Source: SZAS-79 sp031376265
GTDB lineage: Bacteria > Pseudomonadota > Gammaproteobacteria > Burkholderiales > SG8-39
Assembly: GCA_031376265.1 (NCBI GenBank)
Contig: JANMDK010000329.1
Coordinates: forward strand, 1-19,550
Reading direction: 5' to 3'
Length of the DNA stretch: 19,550 nucleotides
Position 1 is the first letter of the stretch. The number at the start of each line of letters is the position of its first letter. The notes beneath the pieces were generated by a model, which did not search any database, was not told where the DNA came from, and saw nothing but the letters and a program-made list of their open reading frames with translations. Below, one piece after another: positions 1 through 8,658 of this stretch. A program made the position numbers and the translations under genes.

Positions 1-1
1 A

Positions 2-1852
2 ACACTACACGGCCTGAAGCGACCGCGGGAAGCCCTGGCGAGCCTGGACCGGGCGCTGAAACTGGAGCCGGCTCATATCGAGGCGCTTCTGAACCGGGGC
101 AACGCCCAGAGAGATCTCGGGCGATATGAGGATGCGCTTGAAAGTTTTAACGAGGTTCTTCGCCTCGATCCCGAGTTTGTGGAAGCGCTTGTAAATCGCG
201 GCGCTGTATTGAGGGCGATGCGGCGGACCGACGAAGCGCTCGCCAGCCATGAACGCGCGCTGGCGCTGAGGCCGGACCATGCGGCTGCGCTGAACGGGCG
301 CGGCAATGCATTGGCTGAATTAAAACGGATCGAAGAGGCCGTGGCGAGTTACGACGAGGCTCTTGCGTTGCGGCCGGATTTTTCCGAGGCACTCCTCAAT
401 CGAAGCGCATCACTGCGCGACCTGAAGCGGCCGGAGGAGGCCGCCCATTCGTATGCGCGCCTGCTGGAAATCGATCCGCAGTATCCTTACGCCGAAGGCT
501 ACGCGTTTCACTCGCAGCTGCATGCGTGCGACTGGACGTCCTATGCCGCCTCCGCCAAATGCCTCGAGGATGCCGTGGCCAGGGGAGGGCGGGTTGATGC
601 GCCGTTCTCGTTCCTCGCCCTGTCTCACTCCCTCGTGGCGCAACAGAGGTGCGCGCAGACGTGGGTTGAAGACATGTGCCCCGATGCGTCCGACCCGATC
701 TGGAAGGGCGCGCGCTATGGGAACGACCGAGTCCGCATTGCATATCTTTCAGCAGACTTCCAAACGCACGCGACCGCCCATTTGATGGCGGAGTTGTTCG
801 AGACCCACGACAGGTCGCGATTCGAGGTATTCGGGGTGTCTTTCGGGCCGGCCGATTCGGGCGGCATGAGGGCGCGGCTGCGGCGCGCCTTCGATCGGTT
901 CATCGACGCGAGCGGCAGCAGCGATCGCCAGGTCGCGCAGATGCTTGCGGGGCTGAAAATAGATATCGCAATCGACCTGAAAGGGTTTACCCAAGGCGCT
1001 CGCCCGGCGATTTTTGCGCATCGCGCGGCGCCCGTCCAGGTGAACTACCTGGGCTATCCGGGCACCATGGGGGCGCAATACATCGACTACATCATTGCCG
1101 ACCGCCATGTCATTCCGCGCGAGCATGAACCCTTCTATGACGAGAAAGTGGTGCGCCTGCCGGATACGTACCAGCCCAACGACCGCGCGCGCGCAATCGC
1201 TTCACGCACCCCCTCCCGCGAGGAGGCCGGCTTGCCGCCCACGGGTTTCGTATTCTGCTGCTTCAACAACAGTTTCAAGATCGCACCTGCGGTGTTCGAT
1301 ATCTGGATGCGGGTACTGGCGCGGGTCGAGGGCAGCGTTCTTTGGCTCCTCGAGGACAACGCCACCGCGTCGCGGAATTTGCGCAGGGAGGCGCACCTGC
1401 GCGGGATCCGCGCGGAGCGCATCGTTTTCGCCGGCCGGATGGAACTGGCGGATCACTTGGCGCGGCACAGGTTGGCCGACCTTTTCATCGATACCCTGCC
1501 CTACAACGCGCATACCACCGCCAGCGATGCATTGTGGGCGGGATTGCCGGTGCTGACTTGCATGGGATCGACTTTCGCGGGGAGGGTCGCCGCCAGCCTT
1601 TTGCACGCCGTTGGGCTTCCGGAGCTTGTCACGCACCGCTTGGCCGAATACGAAGAGCAAGCGTTTCGCCTGGCGACCACTCCAGGAAAGCTCGATGAAC
1701 TCAGGACGCGATTGGCGCGTAACCGCACCACGCATCCGTTATTCGATACGGACAGGTTCCGGCAGCACCTGGAGAAAGCGTACGTCCGCATGCATCAACA
1801 GAGCCGGCAGGGATCGCCGCCTGTGGGATTTGACGTGCAGCCAATCGCGTAA
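2..1852 (+). CDS. TPR-containing O-GlcNAc transferase-like (SPINDLY family) glycosyltransferase, 5' partial
   Basis: The reading frame is open from base 2, so the start lies outside the window; the GTG at 179 is internal to the TPR array and not the true start. About 616 residues are visible. The first ~150 residues are TPR units of about 34 residues (repeated pattern EAL-x-N-R-G-x-A, then EEA-x-x-S-Y-x-x-A-L-x-L-x-P). The C-terminal two thirds match glycosyltransferase family 41: the segments RIAYLSADF, APVQVNYLGYPGTMG, FNNSFKIAP, and LADLFIDTLPYNAHTTASDA followed by LWAGLPVLT are characteristic. Family members move N-acetylglucosamine or a related sugar from a nucleotide donor to Ser/Thr of proteins; the bacterial substrate cannot be read from sequence. 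The gene is convergent with moaC, 26 bases away, so it is probably not functionally tied to it. Family assignment is secure; donor, acceptor and physiological role are unknown. Confidence 0.9.
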   Translation, partial: TLHGLKRPREALASLDRALKLEPAHIEALLNRGNAQRDLGRYEDALESFNEVLRLDPEFVEALVNRGAVLRAMRRTDEALASHERALALRPDHAAALNGRGNALAELKRIEEAVASYDEALALRPDFSEALLNRSASLRDLKRPEEAAHSYARLLEIDPQYPYAEGYAFHSQLHACDWTSYAASAKCLEDAVARGGRVDAPFSFLALSHSLVAQQRCAQTWVEDMCPDASDPIWKGARYGNDRVRIAYLSADFQTHATAHLMAELFETHDRSRFEVFGVSFGPADSGGMRARLRRAFDRFIDASGSSDRQVAQMLAGLKIDIAIDLKGFTQGARPAIFAHRAAPVQVNYLGYPGTMGAQYIDYIIADRHVIPREHEPFYDEKVVRLPDTYQPNDRARAIASRTPSREEAGLPPTGFVFCCFNNSFKIAPAVFDIWMRVLARVEGSVLWLLEDNATASRNLRREAHLRGIRAERIVFAGRMELADHLARHRLADLFIDTLPYNAHTTASDALWAGLPVLTCMGSTFAGRVAASLLHAVGLPELVTHRLAEYEEQAFRLATTPGKLDELRTRLARNRTTHPLFDTDRFRQHLEKAYVRMHQQSRQGSPPVGFDVQPIA

Positions 1853-1878
1853 GCGCGGACTGCACCCCGGGGCCGGCC

Positions 1879-2442
1879 TCAGGTGCGGCGGCGGGCCTTT
1901 GCGTGCGCGCCTTTTCTTCCGTGGTGGAGAAATGTGCCCGACTTCCCGCCACGCTTTTCGAGCAGCCTGATTTCCTGCAGGACCATTGCGCGGTCCACCG
2001 CCTTGCACATGTCGTAGATCGTCAACAGTCCGGCGCTCACCGCCGCAAGGGCTTCCATTTCGACGCCGGTTCGTCCGCGGCATTCCACGGTTGCCCTGAG
2101 CTGGATGGCCGAGGCGGCGCTGTCCGGCTCGAACTCGATGAAAATGCGCGTAATCTGGATTGGGTGCGCGAGCGGGATCAGGTCCGAGGCGCGCTTGGCC
2201 CCCTGGATCGCGGCAATGCGCGCCACGCCTAGCACGTCGCCTTTCCTTGCATCGCCTTCGAGCACCATGCGCAGCGTGTCGGCCTGCATCTCGATGCGCC
2301 CTCCCGCAATCGCAATGCGGTGGGTTTCGTCTTTCGCACCGACATCGACCATGTGGGCCTGGCCGCGGCGGTCGAAATGCGTGAGCGTTGAGACTGTCTT
2401 GGAGGACTGCGCAACGGGTTTTCTGGGCTTGGGGGTTTTCAT
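1879..2442 (-). CDS. moaC: Cyclic pyranopterin monophosphate synthase MoaC
   Basis: MoaC converts the 3',8-cyclo-GTP product of MoaA into cyclic pyranopterin monophosphate, the first committed pterin of molybdenum cofactor synthesis, in the cytoplasm. The 187-residue product carries the family signatures: LTHFD (20-24), MVDVGAKDET (31-40), DLIPLAHP (His93), GVEMEAL (126-132) and YDMCKA, whose Asp144 and Lys147 correspond to the catalytic Asp-x-x-Lys pair of E. coli MoaC. The C-terminus extends past the usual GGKSG end with a basic tail (HHGRKGAHAKARRR). The frame is open further upstream to 2559, but the ATG at 2442 is preferred: it gives the normal family length and leaves a 32-base gap to the divergent protease gene. 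No strong Shine-Dalgarno is visible. The product serves molybdoenzymes in general, including the SoeA-like enzyme about 2.6 kb away. Confidence 0.95.
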   Translation of the reverse strand: MKTPKPRKPVAQSSKTVSTLTHFDRRGQAHMVDVGAKDETHRIAIAGGRIEMQADTLRMVLEGDARKGDVLGVARIAAIQGAKRASDLIPLAHPIQITRIFIEFEPDSAASAIQLRATVECRGRTGVEMEALAAVSAGLLTIYDMCKAVDRAMVLQEIRLLEKRGGKSGTFLHHGRKGAHAKARRRT

Positions 2443-2474
2443 GCGTTCGCGAGCGACGCGAAGGGGAACTCTAA

Positions 2475-3941
2475 GTGGCTGCAAGGTATCATAACCGCAT
2501 GCGTTTCCTCCTGTGCCTGCTGGCCGTGCTGGCGTCGGTGACGCCGCGAGCCTGGGCACAGGTGTCCCTGCCGGACCTCGGGGATGCCTCTTCCAGCGTC
2601 CTCTCGCCGATGATGGAGCGCAAGCTCGGCGAGAGCGTGATGCGGGAGATCCGCTTCGGCGAGCCGAATTTCGTCGACGATCCGGAGATCAACGAGTACC
2701 TCAACGTGCTCGGCTACAAGCTGCTCTCGGCCATCCCGGGCTCGCGCCAGGATTTCGAGTTCTTCGCGGTGCGCGAGCCGAGCATCAACGCGTTCGCGCT
2801 GCCGGGCGGCTTCGTCGGCATCCACACCGGCCTCCTGACCGCCGCGGACAGCGAATCGGAAGTCGCCTCGGTGCTGGCGCACGAAATCACCCACGTCACG
2901 CAACGCCACATCGCGAGGCTCTTCGGGGCGCAGAAGCAGATGCAGCTGCCGGCGATGATCGCGATGGCCGCTGCGTTGCTGGCCGCGCGGTCGCGGCCGG
3001 ACCTTGCGAGCGGCGCCGCGATGGCGGCGCAGGGCGTGGCGATCTCCGGCCAACTCGGTTACTCGCGCGATTTCGAGCGCGAAGCGGACCGCATCGGCTT
3101 CCAGACGCTGCAGCAGGCAGGGTTCGACGTTCGGGGCATGCCGGCCTTCTTCGAGAAACTGCAGCGGTTTACCCGGATCATGGACGACGGCTCGGCGCCC
3201 GGGTACTTGCGCTCGCATCCGCTCACCGTGGATCGCGTGGCCGATGCGCAGAACAGGGCGCAGAACGCGCCGTATCACCAGCATGCCGACAGCCTGGAGT
3301 TCCATCTCGTGCGCGCAAAGCTGCGCGCCGAGCTCAACGAATCGCGCGACGCCGTCACTTACTTCCGCGCGATCCTCAAGGACCGGCGTTTCGCGAACGA
3401 GACCGCAGCGAACTACGGCCTGGCCGTGGCGCTCCTGCGCAGCCGACAGTTTCCGGAAGCGAAAACCGAAGTCGCGAAACTGCGCAGCGGGACGGTCCGC
3501 AGCCCGATGATCGAAACGCTGGCCGCGCGGGTGCTCAAGGCAGCGGGCGAGGGTGCGGCGGCGATCGCGCTGGTCAAGGAGGCCATGGTCAAGTATCCGT
3601 ACTACCGGCCGCTCGCCTATGCGCACGTATCCATGCTGCTGGAGGAAAACCGCATCGACGAGGCCGCGAGCGTGTTGCGCGAGCAGATCCGCCTTTACCC
3701 CGGCACCGCACAGCTGCTCGGCATGCAAGCCAAGACCTACGCGGCGCAAGGCAAGCGGCTATTGCAGCACCAGGCGCAAGCAGAGGTCTACGTGCTGCAG
3801 GGAAGCCTGCCGGCGGCCATCGAGCAGCTGCAGCTCGCGCAGACATCGGGCGACGGCAATTTCTACGAGCTCTCGGCGGTCGAGGCGCGCCTCAAGGAAA
3901 TCCGGGCACGGCTGGCGGCGGAGACCAAGCTCCCCAAGTAG
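2475..3941 (+). CDS. bepA: M48 family periplasmic metalloprotease with TPR domain, BepA-like
   Basis: This is an outer-membrane quality-control protease related to E. coli BepA (YfgC), which degrades or chaperones stalled beta-barrel and LptD assembly intermediates in the periplasm. The product has 488 residues, nearly the same as BepA. It begins with a signal peptide (RFLLCLLAVLASVTPRAWA, cleavage after AWA). The zinc motif HEITH is at residues 136-140 and the third ligand Glu203 lies in EREADRIGF, as in M48 enzymes. The region after about residue 270 is TPR-like helical repeat. The GTG at 2475 follows AAGGGGA (2461-2467) with 7-nt spacing; the ATG at 2499 would also give a good signal peptide and is a real alternative. 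The gene is divergent from moaC by 32 bases and its TAG is one base from the convergent chrB-like stop. The symbol is assigned by family, not proven orthology. Confidence 0.88.
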   Translation: MAARYHNRMRFLLCLLAVLASVTPRAWAQVSLPDLGDASSSVLSPMMERKLGESVMREIRFGEPNFVDDPEINEYLNVLGYKLLSAIPGSRQDFEFFAVREPSINAFALPGGFVGIHTGLLTAADSESEVASVLAHEITHVTQRHIARLFGAQKQMQLPAMIAMAAALLAARSRPDLASGAAMAAQGVAISGQLGYSRDFEREADRIGFQTLQQAGFDVRGMPAFFEKLQRFTRIMDDGSAPGYLRSHPLTVDRVADAQNRAQNAPYHQHADSLEFHLVRAKLRAELNESRDAVTYFRAILKDRRFANETAANYGLAVALLRSRQFPEAKTEVAKLRSGTVRSPMIETLAARVLKAAGEGAAAIALVKEAMVKYPYYRPLAYAHVSMLLEENRIDEAASVLREQIRLYPGTAQLLGMQAKTYAAQGKRLLQHQAQAEVYVLQGSLPAAIEQLQLAQTSGDGNFYELSAVEARLKEIRARLAAETKLPK

Positions 3942-3942
3942 C

Positions 3943-4905
3943 CTACTTCCTCGCCGGCTCGCAGTAGGCCTCATACAGGAGGTCGAAAGTCTTTTCGGCC
4001 TCGCCGAGCAGCTCGTCGTCGCTGGCGGAGCGCCGCAATGCCCCCTGCAGGAGCGTTTGCACGCCGGCGGCCTCCGGCACGCGGTCTCCGGTGCGCACTT
4101 CCAGGAACCGCACGATGCCGCCGATCTTCGCCAGCGCGGCATTTTTTTCCATGTCGAGCTGCGCAAGCATTTCCTCGAAAGTAATCCGGTTGCCGCTGTT
4201 GGCGAAACGCGCGCCGTCGAAGGCAAAGCCGACTGCGCCCGGCGGGGAGTCCTGCGCTTTTTCCAGCCAGACCATGCTGGCTTCCGGATCGATGAACCGG
4301 CGGATCAGCCAGGCACAGGCGAGCCGGTCGGCCCATAGCGGACGGCGCGTCGCCCAGGTCCGGCCGAGGAATTTCTCCCTGGTGACGGTGCTCGGCGCGG
4401 CCTGCGTGGGAAACATCAGCTCGCGCACCTCGGCCTCAGCCGCCGCCAGTGCCTCCTTGGCCTTTTCGCGCGCGGGTGTCGGAAAAAAATCGAGCAAGGC
4501 GATCGCCTCGAATTCGCGGCGCTGCTTGTGGAGCACGCGGGAGATGGCGCTGGGGTCGGCGAGCCCGAACCCCACCCTGAGGCTTTCCACCGTCTTGGTC
4601 AGGTCCTCGTAGCGCGCGGAGCGGTCGAAGAGCTGCCTGAAACTCGCGAATTGGCCCTCGTCCAGCGGTGTGGCTTTCACGGCCTGGGCGTGGCCCGCGT
4701 TCATGCTGATGTATTCGACCAGCCGTTCGACGGCCTGCCGGTTGGCCAGGGTTTCCGGCAGCAGGAAAACCCCGTCGCGCATGATTGCAGCGCCTAAGGC
4801 ATCGAAGGTGCGCATCACGCGCATGCGCACCGCCGGGTCATCGGTCGGGAGCGTGGCCACGACGAGCAGCCAGCTGGTGATGTCTTGCGAGGGAGATTTG
4901 GGCAT
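3943..4905 (-). CDS. ChrB-like protein (chromate resistance family, N- and C-terminal ChrB domains)
   Basis: The product of about 320 residues has two recognisable parts. Residues ~8-110 resemble the ChrB N-terminal domain (WLLVVATLPTDDPAVRMRVM, ALGAAIMRDGVFLLP). Residues ~180-310 match the C-terminal chromate-resistance domain (LGRTWATRRPLWADRLACAW, then LIRRFIDPEA, ITFEEML, and PEAAGVQTLLQGAL). Characterised ChrB proteins regulate the chrA chromate efflux gene or aid chromate resistance. No chrA is in this window, so a chromate role is not supported here. The gene is divergent from the soeABC-like operon and shares its upstream region, so a regulatory or accessory role toward sulfur-oxyanion metabolism is a reasonable inference (chromate is a sulfate analogue). 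The ATG at 4905 is chosen; a GTG at 4923 would add six residues. Neither has a clear Shine-Dalgarno. Confidence 0.8.
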   Translation of the reverse strand: MPKSPSQDITSWLLVVATLPTDDPAVRMRVMRTFDALGAAIMRDGVFLLPETLANRQAVERLVEYISMNAGHAQAVKATPLDEGQFASFRQLFDRSARYEDLTKTVESLRVGFGLADPSAISRVLHKQRREFEAIALLDFFPTPAREKAKEALAAAEAEVRELMFPTQAAPSTVTREKFLGRTWATRRPLWADRLACAWLIRRFIDPEASMVWLEKAQDSPPGAVGFAFDGARFANSGNRITFEEMLAQLDMEKNAALAKIGGIVRFLEVRTGDRVPEAAGVQTLLQGALRRSASDDELLGEAEKTFDLLYEAYCEPARK

Positions 4906-4923
4906 CTCTGGGGCGGCGTGCAC

Positions 4924-5097
4924 GCCTGGAAATTACGCGGCCAAGCCAATGCGATTATTGCACAGCGTTTCGATGCGGGAAGTGTGCATAAGTTCCGAAA
5001 TCAGGCTTGCTTATCCGGGAATCAAAATATCCGCCTTGGCGCGCGCTGGGACGCTCTAGAGAATACGCCGCACCAGAAGAACCACGCGAGGGCAGCG
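4924..5097. promoter_or_regulatory. Divergent control region between chrB-like gene and soeA
   Basis: This 174-base gap separates two divergent starts and must hold both promoters unless transcription enters from elsewhere. It is visibly more AT-rich than its surroundings. It contains the inverted hexamers TGCACA (4959-4964) and TGTGCA (4983-4988), separated by 18 bases, which could be operator half-sites. For soeA a modest sigma70-like candidate is TTGGCG (5036-5041), 17-bp spacer, GAGAAT (5059-5064), four of six matches in each box. The soeA ribosome site is GAGGG at 5088-5092, five bases before the ATG. Boundaries and promoter calls are tentative. Confidence 0.35.
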
Positions 5098-7938
5098 ATG
5101 CCGCCTGCAGCAGCTGCCGGAAAAGCCGGCACGACTCGAATCGAGCACACCACCTGCTACATGTGCGCCTGCAGGTGCGGCATCAAGGTGACCCTGGAGG
5201 ATGGTGCACTGCGTTTCATCCAGGGCACGGCCAGCCACCCGGTCAACCAAGGCGTGCTTTGTGCGAAGGGCTCGGCCGGCATCATGAAGCAGCACTCGGC
5301 CGCAAAGTTGCGCCAGCCGTTGAAGAGAAAGCCCGGGACGGAGCGCGGCGCCGGCGAGTTCGTGCCGATCTCGTGGGACGAGGCGCTCGACACGCTTACC
5401 GCGCGCCTCGCGAACATCCGATCGACCGACCCGAAAAAGCTAGCGTTCTTTACCGGCCGCGACCAGATGCAGGCGCTCACCGGCCTCTGGGCGCAGCAGT
5501 TCGGCACGCCCAACTGGGCTGCGCATGGCGGCTTCTGCTCGGTCAACATGGCGGCCGCGGGGCTGTATTCGATCGGCTACTCGTTCTGGGAGTTCGGCGC
5601 GCCCGACTGGGACCGCGCGAAGTATTTCGTGCTCTGGGGCGTTGCCGAGGACCATGCCTCCAACCCGATCAAGATCGGCCTGGACAAGCTCAAGCGCAAC
5701 GGCGCCAAGTTCGTCTCGGTCAACCCGGTGCGCACGGGCTACTCGGCGATCGCGGATGAGTGGCTGCCGGTGCGGCCCGGCACCGACGGGCTTCTGGCGC
5801 TCGCCATCGTTCATGTGCTGCTCTCGCGCAGGCTGGTGGACGAGGAATTCCTCATTCGCTACACCAACGCGCCCTGGCTGGTGGTGCAGTCGCCCGGCAA
5901 GAAGGGTGACGGGCTCTTTGTTCGCGACGCGGCCGGCGCGCCGCTGGTTTATGACCAGAAGGCCGGGGCGCTCGCAAGCGGCATGGACATCGGCACGGCC
6001 CCGGCGCTGTTCGGCGAATACGAAACGCCCGATGGCCGCCGCGCAAAGACGGTGATGAGCCTGGCCGTCGAGCGCTACATGGATGAGCGCTACTCGCCGG
6101 CGGCGGTCGCCGCGCAATGCGGCGTCGATGCCGCCACCATCGAGCGCATCGCGCTGGAGATGGCGCACGTCGCCTTCCAGGAAACGATCGAGCTGCCGAT
6201 CGAATGGACCGACGTCTACGGCCGCAAGCACGACAAAGTGATCGGCCGTCCGGTAGCGATGTACGCGATGCGCGGAATCTCGGCGCACTCCAACGGCTTC
6301 CAGACCTGCCGCGCGCTCCACCTGATCCAGATGCTGCTCGGCGCGCTCGAAGGGCCGGGCAATTTTCGCGCGCGCGCGCCTTTCCCCAAGCCGATCCCGC
6401 CGGCGATCCTGCCGGAAAACGATGCCGCGGTCATGAATGCGCCGGATACGCCGCTGGGGCGACCGCCACTCGGATTCCCGGCGCGTCCGGAAGACCTGGC
6501 AATCGACAAAGAGGGCAGGCCGCTGCGCATCGACAAGGCCTATTCGTGGGAATCGCCGATTGCCGCGCATGGCGCGATGCATAACGTGATCGCGAATGCG
6601 GTGGCCGGCGACCCGTACAAGATCGACACGCTGATGCTCTACATGGCGAACATGGCGTGGAATTCGTCGATGAACACCGCCGGGACGCAGGACATGCTGC
6701 GCGCCAAGGACAAGTCCGGGGAATACAAGATTCCTTTCATCGTGGTTTCGGACGCCTTCCATTCGGAGACCGTGAATTTCGCCGACCTGGTCCTGCCGGA
6801 CACGACGTACCTCGAAAGGCACGACGCGATTTCGCTGCTGGACCGGCCGATTTCGGAGCCCGATGCGGTGGCCGACTCGATCCGCCATCCGATCCTCCCG
6901 CTCGATCGCGATGTCAGGCCCTGGCAGGAGGTCCTCATCGAGCTCGCCTCGCGCCTCAGGTTTCCCGCTTTCGTTGCGACCGACGGCAAGCGCAAGTTTT
7001 CAGGCTACCCCGACTTCATCGTCAACTACGAGCGCGCGCCCGGCGTGGGATTCCTCGCCGGCTGGCGCGGCGCTGACGGCAACTCCCCGTTGCGCGGCGC
7101 GCCGAACCCGAAGCAATGGGACGCTTATATCGCCAACAAGTCGTTCTTCGCGCATCACTGGAAAGACAACCAGAAGTACATGCGCTTCGTGAACCGCGAC
7201 TACCAGGAAGCCGCGGTGGCCGCGGCGTTCATCGGCAAGGTCGAGCCGATCGTCATGCAGATCTATTCCGAGCCCCTGCAGAAATTCCGACTCGCCGGGC
7301 AAGGGCTGTACGAGGGCCCTTGTCCCAGCGAGGCCGAGGACAAGCAAAGGCTCGCGGACTTTTTCGACCCGCTGCCGGACTGGTACCTGCCGCTCGAAAC
7401 GTCGCGCATCGAAACGGATGCCTATCCGTTCTCCGCAATCACGCAGCGGCCGATGATGATGTATCACTCGTGGGATTCGCAGAACGCGTGGCTGCGCCAG
7501 ATCCTCGCGCAGAACTTCCTGTACATGAACACGCGCTCCGCCGCGAGGCTGGGCCTCGCCGATTTCGACTGGGTGTGGGTCGAATCGCACGCCGGCAAGG
7601 TGCGCTGCCAGCTGAAGACCATGGAAGGCGTCGAAGAAAGCACCGTATGGACCTGGAACGCCATCGGCAAGCAAGCCGGTGCCTGGGGCCTTGACAAGGA
7701 TGCGACCGAAGCCACGCACGGTTTCCTGCTGAACCACCTGATTTCGGAGAGCCTGCCGAAGACCGCCGGCGAGCGCAGGCTCACCAACTCGGATCCGATC
7801 ACCGGCCAGGCCGCGTGGTTCGACGTCCGCGTGAAAGTCACCAAGTCGGCCGAGGCCGGCGCCTGGCCGGTGTTTGCGCCGATTGCGCGACTGCCGGGCG
7901 ACGACGCGCCGCGGCCCGAAGTCATCCGCTGGGGCTGA
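5098..7938 (+). CDS. soeA: Molybdopterin oxidoreductase catalytic subunit, SoeA-like (sulfite:quinone oxidoreductase)
   Basis: This is a 946-residue member of the DMSO-reductase superfamily. Near the N-terminus are the [4Fe-4S] ligands Cys20, Cys23, Cys27 and Cys55 (C-x2-C-x3-C-x27-C), with an extra Cys25 inside the motif. Cys147, in HGGFCSVNMA, is the likely molybdenum ligand. There is no Tat signal before the Fe-S motif, so the enzyme should stay in the cytoplasm. This fits SoeABC, a cytoplasm-facing membrane complex that oxidises sulfite to sulfate and passes electrons to quinone, and argues against periplasmic DMSO or tetrathionate reductases. The ATG at 5098 is preferred over a longer frame from 4885 because GAGGG precedes it and the upstream 71 codons overlap the chrB-like start. 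soeB follows after 4 bases. Enzyme class is certain; sulfite as substrate is inferred from subunit composition, cytoplasmic location and the tusA neighbour. Related reductases with other substrates remain possible. Confidence 0.75.
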   Translation: MPPAAAAGKAGTTRIEHTTCYMCACRCGIKVTLEDGALRFIQGTASHPVNQGVLCAKGSAGIMKQHSAAKLRQPLKRKPGTERGAGEFVPISWDEALDTLTARLANIRSTDPKKLAFFTGRDQMQALTGLWAQQFGTPNWAAHGGFCSVNMAAAGLYSIGYSFWEFGAPDWDRAKYFVLWGVAEDHASNPIKIGLDKLKRNGAKFVSVNPVRTGYSAIADEWLPVRPGTDGLLALAIVHVLLSRRLVDEEFLIRYTNAPWLVVQSPGKKGDGLFVRDAAGAPLVYDQKAGALASGMDIGTAPALFGEYETPDGRRAKTVMSLAVERYMDERYSPAAVAAQCGVDAATIERIALEMAHVAFQETIELPIEWTDVYGRKHDKVIGRPVAMYAMRGISAHSNGFQTCRALHLIQMLLGALEGPGNFRARAPFPKPIPPAILPENDAAVMNAPDTPLGRPPLGFPARPEDLAIDKEGRPLRIDKAYSWESPIAAHGAMHNVIANAVAGDPYKIDTLMLYMANMAWNSSMNTAGTQDMLRAKDKSGEYKIPFIVVSDAFHSETVNFADLVLPDTTYLERHDAISLLDRPISEPDAVADSIRHPILPLDRDVRPWQEVLIELASRLRFPAFVATDGKRKFSGYPDFIVNYERAPGVGFLAGWRGADGNSPLRGAPNPKQWDAYIANKSFFAHHWKDNQKYMRFVNRDYQEAAVAAAFIGKVEPIVMQIYSEPLQKFRLAGQGLYEGPCPSEAEDKQRLADFFDPLPDWYLPLETSRIETDAYPFSAITQRPMMMYHSWDSQNAWLRQILAQNFLYMNTRSAARLGLADFDWVWVESHAGKVRCQLKTMEGVEESTVWTWNAIGKQAGAWGLDKDATEATHGFLLNHLISESLPKTAGERRLTNSDPITGQAAWFDVRVKVTKSAEAGAWPVFAPIARLPGDDAPRPEVIRWG

Positions 7939-7942
7939 TCGA

Positions 7943-8653
7943 ATGACGACGAAAAAACTCGGCCTGGTCATCGACCTCGACACTTGCGTGGGATGCCATG
8001 CCTGCGCGGTCGCGTGCAAGGAATGGAACGGTGCCTCCGCGCTCTCCGGCCCGTTGTCGGATTACGAGCCCTACGGCAAGGAGCCCTCGGGCGTTTGGTT
8101 CAACCGGATCCGGCACTACGAGACCGGCACCTATCCGCAGAACAAGACGATCAACGTGCCAATGTCCTGCATGCATTGCGAGGATGCCGATTGCGTGACG
8201 GTCTGTCCCACGGGCGCGTCGTACAAGCGCGAGGACGGCATCGTGCTGGTCGACCAGGACAAGTGCATGGGCTGCAATCTTTGCGCGTGGGCTTGCCCGT
8301 ACGGCGCGCGCGAGCTCGACGAATCCTCGGGCACGATGAAGAAATGCACGCTGTGCGCCGACCGGATCGAAAACGAGCTGCTGCCGCCTGAAGACCGCCA
8401 ACCGGCCTGCGTCCTGGCCTGCCCGACGCATGCTCGGCACTTCGGGGATCTCGGCGACCCCGAGTCGGGCGTTTCGAAGCTTGTCGCGGAACGCGAGGGG
8501 TTCGGCATGCTGCCTGAGCTCGGCTACAAACCGGTCAATCGTTACCTGTCGCCGCGCAGCGCGCCGCAGGTGCCGCTGGCGAGGTCGGCCGCTCCCGCCC
8601 CAAGCCTCTCCGAGCGCATTGCAGGCTGGGTCAACAAGCTGGTGGAGCGCTAG
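7943..8653 (+). CDS. soeB: Four-cluster [4Fe-4S] ferredoxin subunit, SoeB-like
   Basis: This is the electron-transfer subunit that carries electrons between the molybdenum subunit and the membrane anchor. The 236-residue product has four cysteine clusters typical of the DmsB/NrfC/SoeB family: CVGCHACAVAC (Cys15, 18, 21, 25), CMHCEDADCVTVCP, CMGCNLCAWACP, and CTLCADRI paired with the later PACVLACPTHA. No Tat signal or membrane segment is present, matching a cytoplasmic complex. The ATG at 7943 is four bases after the soeA stop, indicating translational coupling; a longer frame opens upstream but overlaps soeA. The last ~40 residues (after NRYLSPRS) form a variable Ala/Pro-rich extension. The segment KEWNG, SGPLSDYEPYG, FNRI and the family order strongly resemble SoeB proteins. 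Confidence 0.83.
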   Translation: MTTKKLGLVIDLDTCVGCHACAVACKEWNGASALSGPLSDYEPYGKEPSGVWFNRIRHYETGTYPQNKTINVPMSCMHCEDADCVTVCPTGASYKREDGIVLVDQDKCMGCNLCAWACPYGARELDESSGTMKKCTLCADRIENELLPPEDRQPACVLACPTHARHFGDLGDPESGVSKLVAEREGFGMLPELGYKPVNRYLSPRSAPQVPLARSAAPAPSLSERIAGWVNKLVER

Positions 8654-8658
8654 GCGAG

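Noticed and set aside
1853..1878. CCCCGGGG and GGCCGGCC palindromes between the glycosyltransferase gene and moaC as a terminator
   Set aside because: Both are short GC palindromes without a loop or T-run and are expected by chance at this GC content.
4885..5097. Longer N-terminus for soeA starting at 4885
   Set aside because: It would overlap the divergent chrB-like start. The added 71 residues have no Tat signal or family similarity, while the ATG at 5098 has a good ribosome site and the normal distance to the Fe-S motif.
5440..6888. 482-codon open frame antisense to soeA
   Set aside because: It lies wholly within a clearly coding gene, with Arg/His-rich composition and no known motif.
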